A program made the translations under genes and the position numbers. A stretch of DNA of 16,262 bases from an uncultured Eubacteriales bacterium (lineage in GTDB: Bacteria; Bacillota; Clostridia; Oscillospirales; Oscillospiraceae): NCBI GenBank assembly GCA_900540545.1, contig UQGJ01000064.1:1-16262 (forward strand), read 5' to 3'. Below are positions 6,557-13,053 of the stretch, piece after piece. Position 1 is the first letter of the stretch, and every line of letters starts with the position of its first letter. The notes beneath the pieces were generated by a model, which saw only the letters and a list, made by a program, of their open reading frames with translations, was not told the origin of the DNA and ran no database searches.

Positions 6557-8032
6557 ATGATCGACCTGACCAAAAACCCCGCCCAGCTGGCCCACAACAT
6601 CGCCAAAGCCCGGGAAAACAAGGTGGTCATCCCCACCTACCGGCAGATGAAGCACCCGGAGACCATCCCCGGCGTCATCCAGGACCGCCTGAAAACCGTG
6701 GGTCTGTGGGACGTGGACCCCCTGAACCTGTTCCGCATCACCTGGAAGAACGAGGCCAAGGAGACCGGGGGCCTCTACCAGAGCGTGCCCAACTACGTGG
6801 AGCTGCCCCCCGCCCTCACCGGTGTCCCCGCCCGCATCGTGTGCATGGCGGGCAAGTGGTTCCCCACCGGCTGCCACAAGGTGGGCGCGTCTTACGGCTG
6901 CCTGGTCCCCCGCCTGGTCACCGGCCAGTTCGACGCCACCGCCGACCACGCCGTCTGGCCCTCCACCGGCAACTACTGCCGGGGCGGCGCCTTCAACTCC
7001 AAGCTGTTGGCCGTGGACTCCGTGGCCATCCTCCCCCAGGGCATGAGCAAGGAGCGCTTCGAGTGGCTGGAGTCCATCGCCGGGCAAATCATCGCCACCC
7101 CCGGCTGCGAGTCCAACGTGAAGGAGATTTTCGACAAGGCCAACGAGCTGAAACAGCAGCCCCACATGATGGTCTTCAACCAGTTCGAGGAGATGGGCAA
7201 CCACCTGTGGCACTACCAGGTCACCGGCGACGCCATCGCCACCCTGTTCGAGGCCCTCAAGCGCCCCGGCGACCGCATGGCGGGTGCCTGCTTCACCTCC
7301 GGCAGCGCCGGCACCATCGGCTGCGGCGACTATCTGAAGGAGCAGTACCCCACCATGAAGCTGGGCGTGGGCGAAGCCCTCCAGTGCCCCACCATCCTCA
7401 ATAACGGCTTCGGCGGCCACCGCATCGAGGGCATCGGCGACAAGCACATCCCCTGGATCCACAACGTCAAGAACACCGATATGGTCATCGCCATCGACGA
7501 CGAGGACTCCCAGCGCCTGCTGCGCCTGTTCAACGACCCGGCGGGCCTCAAGTACCTCAAGGACGAGGCCGGCGTGGACGACGAGACCCTCTCCCGGCTG
7601 TCCTGGCTGGGCATCTCCGGCATCGCCAACGTGTTGTGCTGCATCAAGATGGCCAAATACTACGAGTTTACCGCCAGGGACGTGGTCTTCACCGTCCTCA
7701 CCGACTCCGCCAGCATGTACGGCTCCCGCATCCAGGAGCTGGCCGAGGAATACGGTGCCTACGACGCCAAAGCCGCCGCGGTGGACCACAACCTCCACAT
7801 GCTGGGTCTCCGCACCGACGACCTGGAGGAGCTGACCTACGCCGCCCGCAAGCGGGTCCACAACCTGAAATACTACACCTGGGTGGAACAGCAGGGCAAG
7901 ACGGTGGACGAACTCAACGACCTGTGGTATGATGAGGACAAGACCTGGAAGGGCGTCCACGCCCAGGCCGACGCCCTGGACGAACTCATCGACGCCTTCA
8001 ACGAGGAAACCGGGGTCCTCAAAAGCCTGTGA
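6557..8032 (+). CDS. PLP-dependent fold-type II enzyme (TrpB/cysteine-synthase-like)
   Basis: This 491-residue protein carries the marks of a fold-type II PLP enzyme: the likely Schiff-base lysine K108 in GCHKVGAS, an Asn loop STGN at 136-139, a glycine-rich phosphate-binding loop SGSAGTIGC near 248-256, and a late TDSASMYGSR segment where a Ser could contact the pyridine nitrogen. It is not a standard TrpB, CysK or DpaL by motif. The ATG at 6557 follows AAAGGAGG by about eight bases. It is followed by a second PLP gene of the same fold, separated only by a repeat element. From context it probably performs an elimination or replacement on an amino acid formed from ring-opened substrate, perhaps diaminopropionate-like, but this is inference. 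Cytoplasmic; no signal peptide. Confidence 0.85.
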   Translation: MIDLTKNPAQLAHNIAKARENKVVIPTYRQMKHPETIPGVIQDRLKTVGLWDVDPLNLFRITWKNEAKETGGLYQSVPNYVELPPALTGVPARIVCMAGKWFPTGCHKVGASYGCLVPRLVTGQFDATADHAVWPSTGNYCRGGAFNSKLLAVDSVAILPQGMSKERFEWLESIAGQIIATPGCESNVKEIFDKANELKQQPHMMVFNQFEEMGNHLWHYQVTGDAIATLFEALKRPGDRMAGACFTSGSAGTIGCGDYLKEQYPTMKLGVGEALQCPTILNNGFGGHRIEGIGDKHIPWIHNVKNTDMVIAIDDEDSQRLLRLFNDPAGLKYLKDEAGVDDETLSRLSWLGISGIANVLCCIKMAKYYEFTARDVVFTVLTDSASMYGSRIQELAEEYGAYDAKAAAVDHNLHMLGLRTDDLEELTYAARKRVHNLKYYTWVEQQGKTVDELNDLWYDEDKTWKGVHAQADALDELIDAFNEETGVLKSL

Positions 8033-8039
8033 TATCAGC

Positions 8040-8166
8040 CTTCCCCTGGGGGAAGGTGGCGCGAAGCGCCGGATGAGGGGAATGCCCCTTCCACCACATA
8101 CCCCCATCCTGAACGCCTTCCCCTCATCAGTCCGGCCTTCGGCCAGCCAGCTTCCCCCAGGGGAAG
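8040..8166. repeat. 127 bp inverted-repeat (MITE-like) element between the PLP genes
   Basis: The left end CTTCCCCTGGGGGAAG (8040 on), followed by GTGGC, is matched in inverse orientation by the right end (to 8166, minus-strand reading CTTCCCCTGGGGGAAG then CTGGC). Similarity continues inward: GCCGGA...TGAGGGGAA on the left and GGCCGGACTGATGAGGGGAA on the right strand, giving imperfect arms of about 45 bp. It contains no supported gene. It lies between the stop of the first PLP gene and the Shine-Dalgarno of the second, so it is transcribed and could fold into a long hairpin that changes expression of the downstream genes. Elements with ends like CCTTCCCC...GGGGAAGGTGGC are, to my knowledge, widespread in Clostridia. 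Confidence 0.8.
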
Positions 8167-8192
8167 CCCGACCCCGTCCAAAGGAGGTCCCC

Positions 8193-9437
8193 ATGAAAAA
8201 CGTCACCCACGCCCAGTGCGTCCGCTGCGGCAGGACCTACGAGGCCGTCCCCGACCTCACCACCTGCGCCTGCGGCGGTATGCTGGACGTCCAATACGAC
8301 TACGACTACATCAAATCCGTCCTCACCAAGGACGCCCTGGCCCAAAACCCCGACCGCTCCATGTGGCGCTACCGCCCCTTCCTCCCCGTGGAGCCGGACT
8401 CCCCTCCCACCCCCCTGCGGGTGGGCTGGTCCCCCCTCTACAAGGCCGACAACCTGGCCCGCGAGCTGGGGCTGAAGACCCTCTATATCAAGGACGACGG
8501 CCAGAACCCCACCGCCTCCCTCAAGGACCGGGCCTCCGCCATGGCGGTGGTCAAGGCACGGGAGGCCGGGGCTGCCACCATCGCCTGCTCCTCCACCGGC
8601 AACGCCGCCTCCTCTCTGGCGGGCAACGCCGCCGCCGCGGGCATGAGCACCTATATCTTCGTGCCCGCCCGGGCCCCCAAGGGCAAGGTGGCCCAGCTCA
8701 TGATTTTCGGGGCCACCGTCATCAGCGTGGACGGCTCCTATGAGGACACCTTCGAGCTGAGTAAGGCCGCTATCGACAGGTACGGCTGGTACAACCGCAA
8801 CGCCGCCATCAACCCCTACCTCTCCGAGGGCAAAAAGACCGTCACCTTGGAGATCATGGAGCAATTAAACTGGCAGGTCCCCGACTACATCGCCCTCTCC
8901 GTGGGTGACGGCTGCACCATCGCCGGGGCCTGGAAGGGCCTCAAGGACCTGTACGCCGCCGGATTCATCCACCGGCTCCCCCGCCTCATCAGCGTCCAGG
9001 CCGAGGGCTGCTGCCCCCTGAACCGGGCCATCCAGACGGACACCCCCTGGTCCCCCATGGAGGAGAACACCCTGGCCGACTCCATCGCCGTGGGGGTCCC
9101 CCGGAACGCCGACAAGGCCCTGGCCGCCATCCGGGAGTCCCACGGCGTCACCGTCAACGTCTCCGACGAGGAGATTTTGGCCGCCATGCGCTTGCTGGGC
9201 CGCACCCAGGGCGTCTTTGGGGAGCCCGCCGGCGTCACCGGCACCGCCGGGGTGAAAAAGGCCCTGGAACAGGGCCTCATCTCCCCCGACGCCACCGTGG
9301 TCAGCGTGGTCACGGGCAACGGCCTGAAGGACACCGCCAACGGCATCAAGGCCGCCGGGGAGCCCATGCTGGTAAAACCGGACCTGTCCGCCCTGCTGGA
9401 TGCCTTCGCCCAGCGAGGCATCACTCCCACAGTCTAA
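8193..9437 (+). CDS. Threonine synthase-like PLP enzyme
   Basis: The 414-residue protein has threonine-synthase-family features: an N-terminal zinc-ribbon-like segment (C9, C12, C25, C27 in CVRCG and CACGG), the PLP lysine K111 in ASLKDRAS, an SSTGNAAS loop at 133-140, and GDGCTIAG as phosphate loop. No threonine-biosynthesis gene is nearby; it sits in a catabolic operon, so a role in degrading a hydroxy- or diamino-acid intermediate is more likely than threonine synthesis. The ATG at 8193 follows AAAGGAGG closely; the frame is open upstream to 7929, but that part translates the repeat element and the end of the previous gene out of frame. Annotators may call it ThrC; the biochemical role is open. 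Confidence 0.85.
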   Translation: MKNVTHAQCVRCGRTYEAVPDLTTCACGGMLDVQYDYDYIKSVLTKDALAQNPDRSMWRYRPFLPVEPDSPPTPLRVGWSPLYKADNLARELGLKTLYIKDDGQNPTASLKDRASAMAVVKAREAGAATIACSSTGNAASSLAGNAAAAGMSTYIFVPARAPKGKVAQLMIFGATVISVDGSYEDTFELSKAAIDRYGWYNRNAAINPYLSEGKKTVTLEIMEQLNWQVPDYIALSVGDGCTIAGAWKGLKDLYAAGFIHRLPRLISVQAEGCCPLNRAIQTDTPWSPMEENTLADSIAVGVPRNADKALAAIRESHGVTVNVSDEEILAAMRLLGRTQGVFGEPAGVTGTAGVKKALEQGLISPDATVVSVVTGNGLKDTANGIKAAGEPMLVKPDLSALLDAFAQRGITPTV

Positions 9438-9458
9438 AAAAGAGAGGAAACCACCGAC

Positions 9459-9812
9459 ATGAATCAACCCTCCAAGGAAGCCCGCATGGGCGTGCGCATC
9501 TACCGCCTGTCCGCCATCGCCACCCTGGCCCTGACCTTCCTGCTGTTCATCAACGGGACCAGCGCCAACACCACCCGGACCATCGTGTTCGTGGCCTGGA
9601 TGGCCCTGTGCGTGTTCACCTGCATCCGCATCGCCAGCGACGCGCTGTCCAAGCAGCACCTGAAAGCCCAGCGCTTCGACAACACCCTGAAGGCCTTCGA
9701 GGAGAACTCCGGCGGCCGGGAGGCGGCGGTCAAAAATTTCTACGTGATGATCTGGTCCTCCGCCGTCCTCAAGCTGGCCGTCCCGGTGGTCCTCTGGTTC
9801 ATCTTCCGTTGA
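9459..9812 (+). CDS. Small three-helix membrane protein, unknown function
   Basis: The 117-residue protein has three hydrophobic segments at about 16-32, 40-58 and 95-116, with a basic, polar stretch between the second and third (SKQHLKAQRFDN). There is no signal peptide or recognisable domain. It begins 22 bases after the threonine-synthase-like gene, behind GAGAGGAAA, and is followed by a terminator, so it is the last gene of the regulator-PLP operon. The link to catabolism is positional only; it is too small to be a typical transporter on its own. Confidence 0.75.
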   Translation: MNQPSKEARMGVRIYRLSAIATLALTFLLFINGTSANTTRTIVFVAWMALCVFTCIRIASDALSKQHLKAQRFDNTLKAFEENSGGREAAVKNFYVMIWSSAVLKLAVPVVLWFIFR

Positions 9813-9841
9813 CAAACATGCTGTAACGCAGTGCCGCGCGC

Positions 9842-9888
9842 ACGGGCTTCATTTTGGATGATATGATTCCAAAATGGGGCCCGTTTTT
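9842..9888 (+). terminator. Terminator of the regulator-PLP-membrane protein operon
   Basis: ACGGGC/GCCCGT forms the base and CATTTTGG/CCAAAATG the upper stem, around an 11-base loop, followed by TTTTT. It lies about 30 bases after the membrane-protein stop and separates it from hyuA. Confidence 0.85.
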
Positions 9889-9897
9889 GCCTCACCC

Positions 9898-9955
9898 CGC
9901 CCCCTGTCCCGCCCGCAGGCGCAATTCTTCATTCTTAATTCTTCATTCTTCATTC
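9898..9955 (+). repeat. ATTCTTCATT leader repeat (copy 2), before hyuA
   Basis: A GC-rich part with CTGTCCCGCCCGCAGGCGC is followed by tandem ATTCTTCATT/ATTCTTAATT units, ending just before AAAGGAGG of hyuA. It is the counterpart of 6486-6541. No clear -35/-10 pair was found for hyuA, so its promoter is unresolved. Confidence 0.7.
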
Positions 9956-9969
9956 AAAGGAGGCTCCCC

Positions 9970-11346
9970 ATGTCCATCCTCATCCAACACGCCACCCTGG
10001 TCCTCCCCGACGGCCCCCGGCAGGCCGACCTCCGGGTAGAAAACGGCAAAATCGCGGAACTCGGCCCTAACCTCCCCCTGAACGGCGCCACCCCCCTGGA
10101 CGCCTCCGGCAAGCTGGTCTTTCCCGGCTTCATCGACACCCACACCCACTTCGAGATGAACAAGGGCCTCCCCAACGAGACCGCCGACGACTGGGCCTCC
10201 GGCACCCGCTCGGCCCTCTTTGGCGGCACCACCACCGTCCTGGACTTCGCCGAGCCGGACCGGGGGGCCTCCCTCCAGTCCGCCCTGGACACCTGGCACC
10301 GCCGGGCCGACGGCAGGGCCGCCTGCAACTACTCCTTCCACATGACCATCAAGGACTGGAACGACGGCATCCGCGCCGAGCTGCCCGCCATGACCGCCCA
10401 GGGCATCACCTCCTACAAAATCTACCTGGCCTACGCCATGCGGGTCAGCGACACCGTGGCCTATGAGGCCATCCGCGCCATCGGCCAGGAGGGGGCCGTG
10501 GTGGGCTGCCACTGCGAAAACGGCGAGCTGGTGGACGCGGGCATCGCCGCCCAGAAGGCCCTGGGCCGCCTGGGCCCGGACGCCCACCCGGACGCCCGCC
10601 CCCCCGCCGTGGAGGCCGAGGCGGTCACCCGCTACCTCACTATCGCCGAGCTGGCCGGGGTCCCGGTGAACATCGTCCACCTCTCCACCCTCCGGGGCCT
10701 GGAGGCGGTCCGCGCCGCCAGGAGCCGGGGCCAGAAGCTCTACGTGGAGACCTGCCCCCAGTACCTCATGCTGGACGACAGCGTCTACCACCTCCCCGGC
10801 TTCGAGAGCGCCAAGTACGTGTTTGCCCCTCCCGCCCGCGCCCCCGAAAACAGGGAGGCCCTCTGGCAGGCCGTGGCCGACGGCGCCGTGGACACCATCG
10901 GCACCGACCACTGCTCCTTCTCCACCGCCACCAAGGCCCTGGGCAAGGACGACTTCTCCAAGATCCCCAACGGGATGCCCGGCGTGGAGGACCGGGGCCG
11001 CCTCCTCTACACCTACGGCGTGGCCGCGGGCAAGATCACCCTCTCCCGCATGGCCGAGCTGCTCTCGGCCAACCCCGCCAAGCTGTTCGGTATGTACCCC
11101 AAAAAGGGCTGCCTGGCCGTGGGCTCCGACGCCGACCTTGTCATCTACGACCCCAATCCCACCGGCACCATCCGCGCCGCGGCCAACCACTCCGCCTGCG
11201 ACTACGACCCCTACGAGGGCGTCCCCGTCACCGGCCAAGTGGACGCGGTGGTCCTGAACGGCAAGCTGGCCGTCCACCAAGGCCAGCTCCTGGTGGAGCA
11301 GGGCGGCCAGTTCGTCCGGCGCGGCCCCGCCCAATTCTGGCGATGA
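9970..11346 (+). CDS. hyuA: Hydantoinase/dihydropyrimidinase-family cyclic amidohydrolase
   Basis: This 458-residue protein matches the length and motifs of HyuA/dihydropyrimidinase amidohydrolases, which hydrolyse cyclic ureides (hydantoins, dihydropyrimidines) to ureido acids. Predicted binuclear metal ligands are H58 and H60 (DTHTH), carboxylated K150 (SYKIYLAY), H181 (CHCENGEL), H237 (VHLST) and D313 (GTDHCSF). The ATG at 9970 follows AAAGGAGG. In E. coli hyuA lies in the same cluster as ygeW and xdhD, and here its position between the PLP genes and mocA supports a role in opening a purine-derived ring. Whether the natural substrate is a hydantoin or another cyclic ureide cannot be decided. 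It overlaps the following gene by four bases (ATGA). Confidence 0.92.
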   Translation: MSILIQHATLVLPDGPRQADLRVENGKIAELGPNLPLNGATPLDASGKLVFPGFIDTHTHFEMNKGLPNETADDWASGTRSALFGGTTTVLDFAEPDRGASLQSALDTWHRRADGRAACNYSFHMTIKDWNDGIRAELPAMTAQGITSYKIYLAYAMRVSDTVAYEAIRAIGQEGAVVGCHCENGELVDAGIAAQKALGRLGPDAHPDARPPAVEAEAVTRYLTIAELAGVPVNIVHLSTLRGLEAVRAARSRGQKLYVETCPQYLMLDDSVYHLPGFESAKYVFAPPARAPENREALWQAVADGAVDTIGTDHCSFSTATKALGKDDFSKIPNGMPGVEDRGRLLYTYGVAAGKITLSRMAELLSANPAKLFGMYPKKGCLAVGSDADLVIYDPNPTGTIRAAANHSACDYDPYEGVPVTGQVDAVVLNGKLAVHQGQLLVEQGGQFVRRGPAQFWR

Positions 11347-11954
11347 CGGCCCCCGGTGTCATTGCGAGCCAGTCCGCAGACTGGCGCGGCAATCCGTCCT
11401 CCCCCACCATCGGCTGTGTCCTCCTGGCCTCCGGCTTTTCCCGCCGGTACGGCTCCAACAAGCTGCTCTCCCTCCGGGACGGACGCCCCCTCTACCAGCA
11501 CGCCTTCGCCGCCCTCCCCGCCCCCCGCTTCACCCGGGCCGTAGTCACCAGCCAGTACGACGAGATTTTGGCCTACGGCGCGGCCCAGGGCTATACCCCC
11601 CTTTCCAACCCCGACGCGGCGGAGGGCATCGCGGCGGGCCTCCGCCTGGGCCTCACCGCCCTTCAGGACCTGGACGGCGTTCTCTTCGCCGTCTGCGACC
11701 AGCCCAATCTGACAACAGAAAGTATATCTAATCTGATAAAATCCTTTCAGCAATCGCCCGCACGCATCCACGCCCTGTCCTTCCAGGGCCGCCGGGGCAA
11801 CCCGGTCCTCTTCCCCCGGCCCCTCTACCCGGAGCTCCTGGCCCTCACCGGCGACACCGGTGGCTCGGCCGTCCTGAAGCGCCACCCGGACCTGCTCACC
11901 CTGGTGGAGGCCGCCTCCCCCGCCGAGCTGGAGGACGTGGACCGCCCCGACTAA
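11343..11954 (+). CDS. mocA: MocA-type molybdopterin cytidylyltransferase
   Basis: The 203-residue protein is a MobA-like nucleotidyltransferase of the MocA/YgfJ type, which attaches CMP to molybdopterin for hydroxylases of the xanthine dehydrogenase family. The nucleotide loop LLASGFSRRYGSNKLL is at 27-42 (K40), the metal-binding VCDQP at 117-121, and GRRGNPVLF lies further on. Its target is presumably XdhA at 1467-3788. The only ATG is at 11343, overlapping the hyuA stop; residues 5-18 (GVIASQSADWRGNP) are encoded by an ATTGCGAG intergenic repeat, so the family's own N-terminus begins only at about residue 23. A CTG downstream is the sole other near-start. The gene could therefore be extended by the repeat or depend on coupling to hyuA. 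No Shine-Dalgarno is obvious. Confidence 0.88.
   Translation: MTAPGVIASQSADWRGNPSSPTIGCVLLASGFSRRYGSNKLLSLRDGRPLYQHAFAALPAPRFTRAVVTSQYDEILAYGAAQGYTPLSNPDAAEGIAAGLRLGLTALQDLDGVLFAVCDQPNLTTESISNLIKSFQQSPARIHALSFQGRRGNPVLFPRPLYPELLALTGDTGGSAVLKRHPDLLTLVEAASPAELEDVDRPD
11357..11396 (+). repeat. ATTGCGAG hairpin repeat (copy 2), within the start of mocA
   Basis: This 40 bp repeat differs at three positions from 4095-4134. The core CAGTC-CGCA-GACTG pairs fully. It lies 14 bases after the mocA start codon, within the coding frame. Confidence 0.9.
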
Positions 11955-11961
11955 CGTAGAA

Positions 11962-11997
11962 AACCGGCGGACCTATCGGTCCGCCGGTTCCGTTTTC
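11962..11997. terminator. Bidirectional terminator between mocA and the TfoX-domain gene
   Basis: A perfect 12 bp stem (AACCGGCGGACC and its complement, loop TATC) spans 11962-11989, followed by CCGTTTTC on the plus strand and by TTTTC on the minus strand. It follows the mocA stop by eight bases, and the stop codon of the convergent gene at 11973 lies within the hairpin. Confidence 0.85.
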
Positions 11998-12311
11998 TTC
12001 TTCCGCTTTTTCGGCAGTGGCAGCTCGTCGCAGGTGGCCCGCAGGACCCGCGCCAGCCGGTCCCGGTCCTCCACATCCTGGATAAGGAAGTAGTTCCCCG
12101 CCCCCTCGTAGGGCGGCGCCTCCACCACCTCCCCCAGGGCCTCCCGCCCGGCCTTCGTGGGCTTCATATAGAGCATGTTGTCGCAGGCCACGGCGCAGAA
12201 TTTGCCGTCGCACCAGAACCCGTATTCCCCGAACATCTTCCGGGTGGTCACGTCCCCGGCCCCGGAGAGCTGCTCCAGCACAAAGGCCGCAAATTCAGGG
12301 GTACTCGCCAT
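11973..12311 (-). CDS. TfoX N-terminal-domain protein
   Basis: The 112-residue protein matches stand-alone TfoX N-terminal domains (hallmarks MFGEYGFWCDGKFCAVACDNMLYMKPT and YFLIQDVEDRDRLARVLRAT). In competent bacteria full TfoX/Sxy controls DNA-uptake genes; single-domain versions in Bacillota have no defined role, so no competence function should be assumed. The C-terminus is lysine-rich (KKRKKK). The ATG at 12311 has GGGAGG about eight bases upstream, and a CATATAAG-like -10 lies shortly before. It is convergent with mocA, sharing a terminator, and not part of the catabolic operon. Confidence 0.85.
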   Translation of the reverse strand: MASTPEFAAFVLEQLSGAGDVTTRKMFGEYGFWCDGKFCAVACDNMLYMKPTKAGREALGEVVEAPPYEGAGNYFLIQDVEDRDRLARVLRATCDELPLPKKRKKKTEPADR

Positions 12312-12451
12312 AAAAACCGCCTCCCTTTTCTGTCCTTATATGGTACAGAAAGCGGGGGCGGTTTCCTTGTAAAAATCGGCCCCAGAGCGCCGTTTACAAA
12401 ACTTTAACGCCCGCCGGCACACCCTTAAGGGCACTGCAATCCCCGGCGTGC

Positions 12452-12457
12452 TATGAT
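12452..12457 (+). promoter_or_regulatory. Extended -10 promoter of the 54-residue membrane peptide gene
   Basis: TGCTATGAT gives an extended -10 about 37 bases before the start codon. No good -35 is seen. About 45-60 bp upstream lie TTTACA (12393) and TTTAAC (12403), similar to the boxes upstream of the two RNA-like units at 15864 and 16055, but spaced 10 rather than 11 bp. Confidence 0.5.
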
Positions 12458-12493
12458 AACACCGTCAAAAGGGAACAGAAAGGAGTCATTCTT

Positions 12494-12658
12494 ATGGCTG
12501 TGTATTTTATCCTCACTCTGGTGTTTACCGCCGTGACCGCCCTGCTGGGCGGCCTCCTGTGCAAGGCCGTGGGCCGCATCATGGACGGTCCCGCCGCCAA
12601 GCGCCCTGTCAAGGACCGCACCAGGTCCGCCCCAGTCCACTACAACCGCGCCGCCTGA
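12494..12658 (+). CDS. 54-residue single-pass membrane peptide
   Basis: ATG at 12494 follows AAAGGAG by nine bases and gives a 54-residue protein: a hydrophobic segment at about 3-24 (starting MAVYFILTLVFTAV), then a basic, polar tail with several Arg/Lys residues ending in AA. The arrangement of one N-terminal helix with a positively charged cytoplasmic tail recalls many small regulatory or stress membrane peptides, but no family is recognised. It has its own extended -10 promoter and is followed by a strong hairpin 18 bases after the stop, so it appears to be a single-gene transcript. Confidence 0.7.
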   Translation: MAVYFILTLVFTAVTALLGGLLCKAVGRIMDGPAAKRPVKDRTRSAPVHYNRAA

Positions 12659-12675
12659 CCTCCCCCTCTCTCAAA

Positions 12676-12714
12676 AGACAGCCCCCGGCGGACACCATCC
12701 GCCGGGGGCTGTCT
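12676..12714. terminator. Strong hairpin terminator between convergent genes
   Basis: GACAGCCCCCGGCGGA and its complement form a 16 bp GC-rich stem with a CACCA loop. The T-tract is better on the minus strand (GTCTTTTG) than on the plus strand (GTCTCCGTCT), so it best terminates the leftward mntP-lipoprotein-glutaredoxin operon while also lying behind the 54-residue gene. Confidence 0.75.
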
Positions 12715-12787
12715 CCGTCTCCCGTCCCTGCCTCCCTTATTCTGAAAGAATGGGGGAGGTGGCCCCTCAGGGCCGGAAGGGGCCGCC

Positions 12788-12888
12788 AAAAAGTCCACTA
12801 CGCCATCGTCTTCTCCCCCGCCGCCAGCCGGAACACCTTCTCCACATCTTCCAGCTCCGCGTGCCCCTCGTGGACTTTTTTCCCGTCC
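12788..12888 (-). pseudogene. Detached 3' fragment of the glutaredoxin-like gene
   Basis: These 101 bp match 13044-13144, the 3' end of the glutaredoxin-like gene and the few bases after it, at 99 of 101 positions. Translated leftward it gives DGKKVHEGHAELEDVEK and the same C-terminus ending at an in-frame stop (12798). The upstream half with the CPHC active site is missing and is replaced by a run of small hairpins, so this is a gene remnant left by a duplication, not a working gene. Confidence 0.85.
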
Positions 12889-12896
12889 GCCCCACA

Positions 12897-13030
12897 AAAG
12901 GCTCCGCCTTTCGCGGGGACCCCTCCTAATGACTTCACATGCTCGGCGGAAGTGAATTCCGCCTGCGCCAAGGTTTTGCTCCGCAAAACGCTTGTACGGC
13001 GCTGACGCGCCGCCCCACCTGCGGCGGGGC
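12897..13030. repeat. Run of five small hairpins between the duplicated segments
   Basis: Five short dyads occur in 134 bp: AAAGGC-TCC-GCCTTT (12897-12911), GCGGAA...TTCCGC (12946-12962), GTTTTGC-TCC-GCAAAAC (12973-12989), GGCGC-TGAC-GCGCC (12998-13011) and GCCCC...GGGGC (13012-13030). No gene is supported. The stretch sits exactly between the two glutaredoxin 3' copies, so it was probably inserted or expanded during the same event. Confidence 0.6.
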
Positions 13031-13053
13031 CCCGTAGACGGCAAAAAAGTCCA

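Noticed and set aside
7929..8192. N-terminal extension of the threonine-synthase-like gene
   Set aside because: The extra 88 codons read through the preceding gene out of frame and through the inverted-repeat element; a perfect AAAGGAGG precedes the ATG at 8193.
6521..8206. Minus-strand 561-codon frame opposite the PLP enzyme
   Set aside because: Antisense shadow of a well-supported gene with all motifs in place; no family resemblance.
9943..11334. Minus-strand 463-codon frame opposite hyuA
   Set aside because: Composition-driven shadow; hyuA carries the full set of metal ligands.
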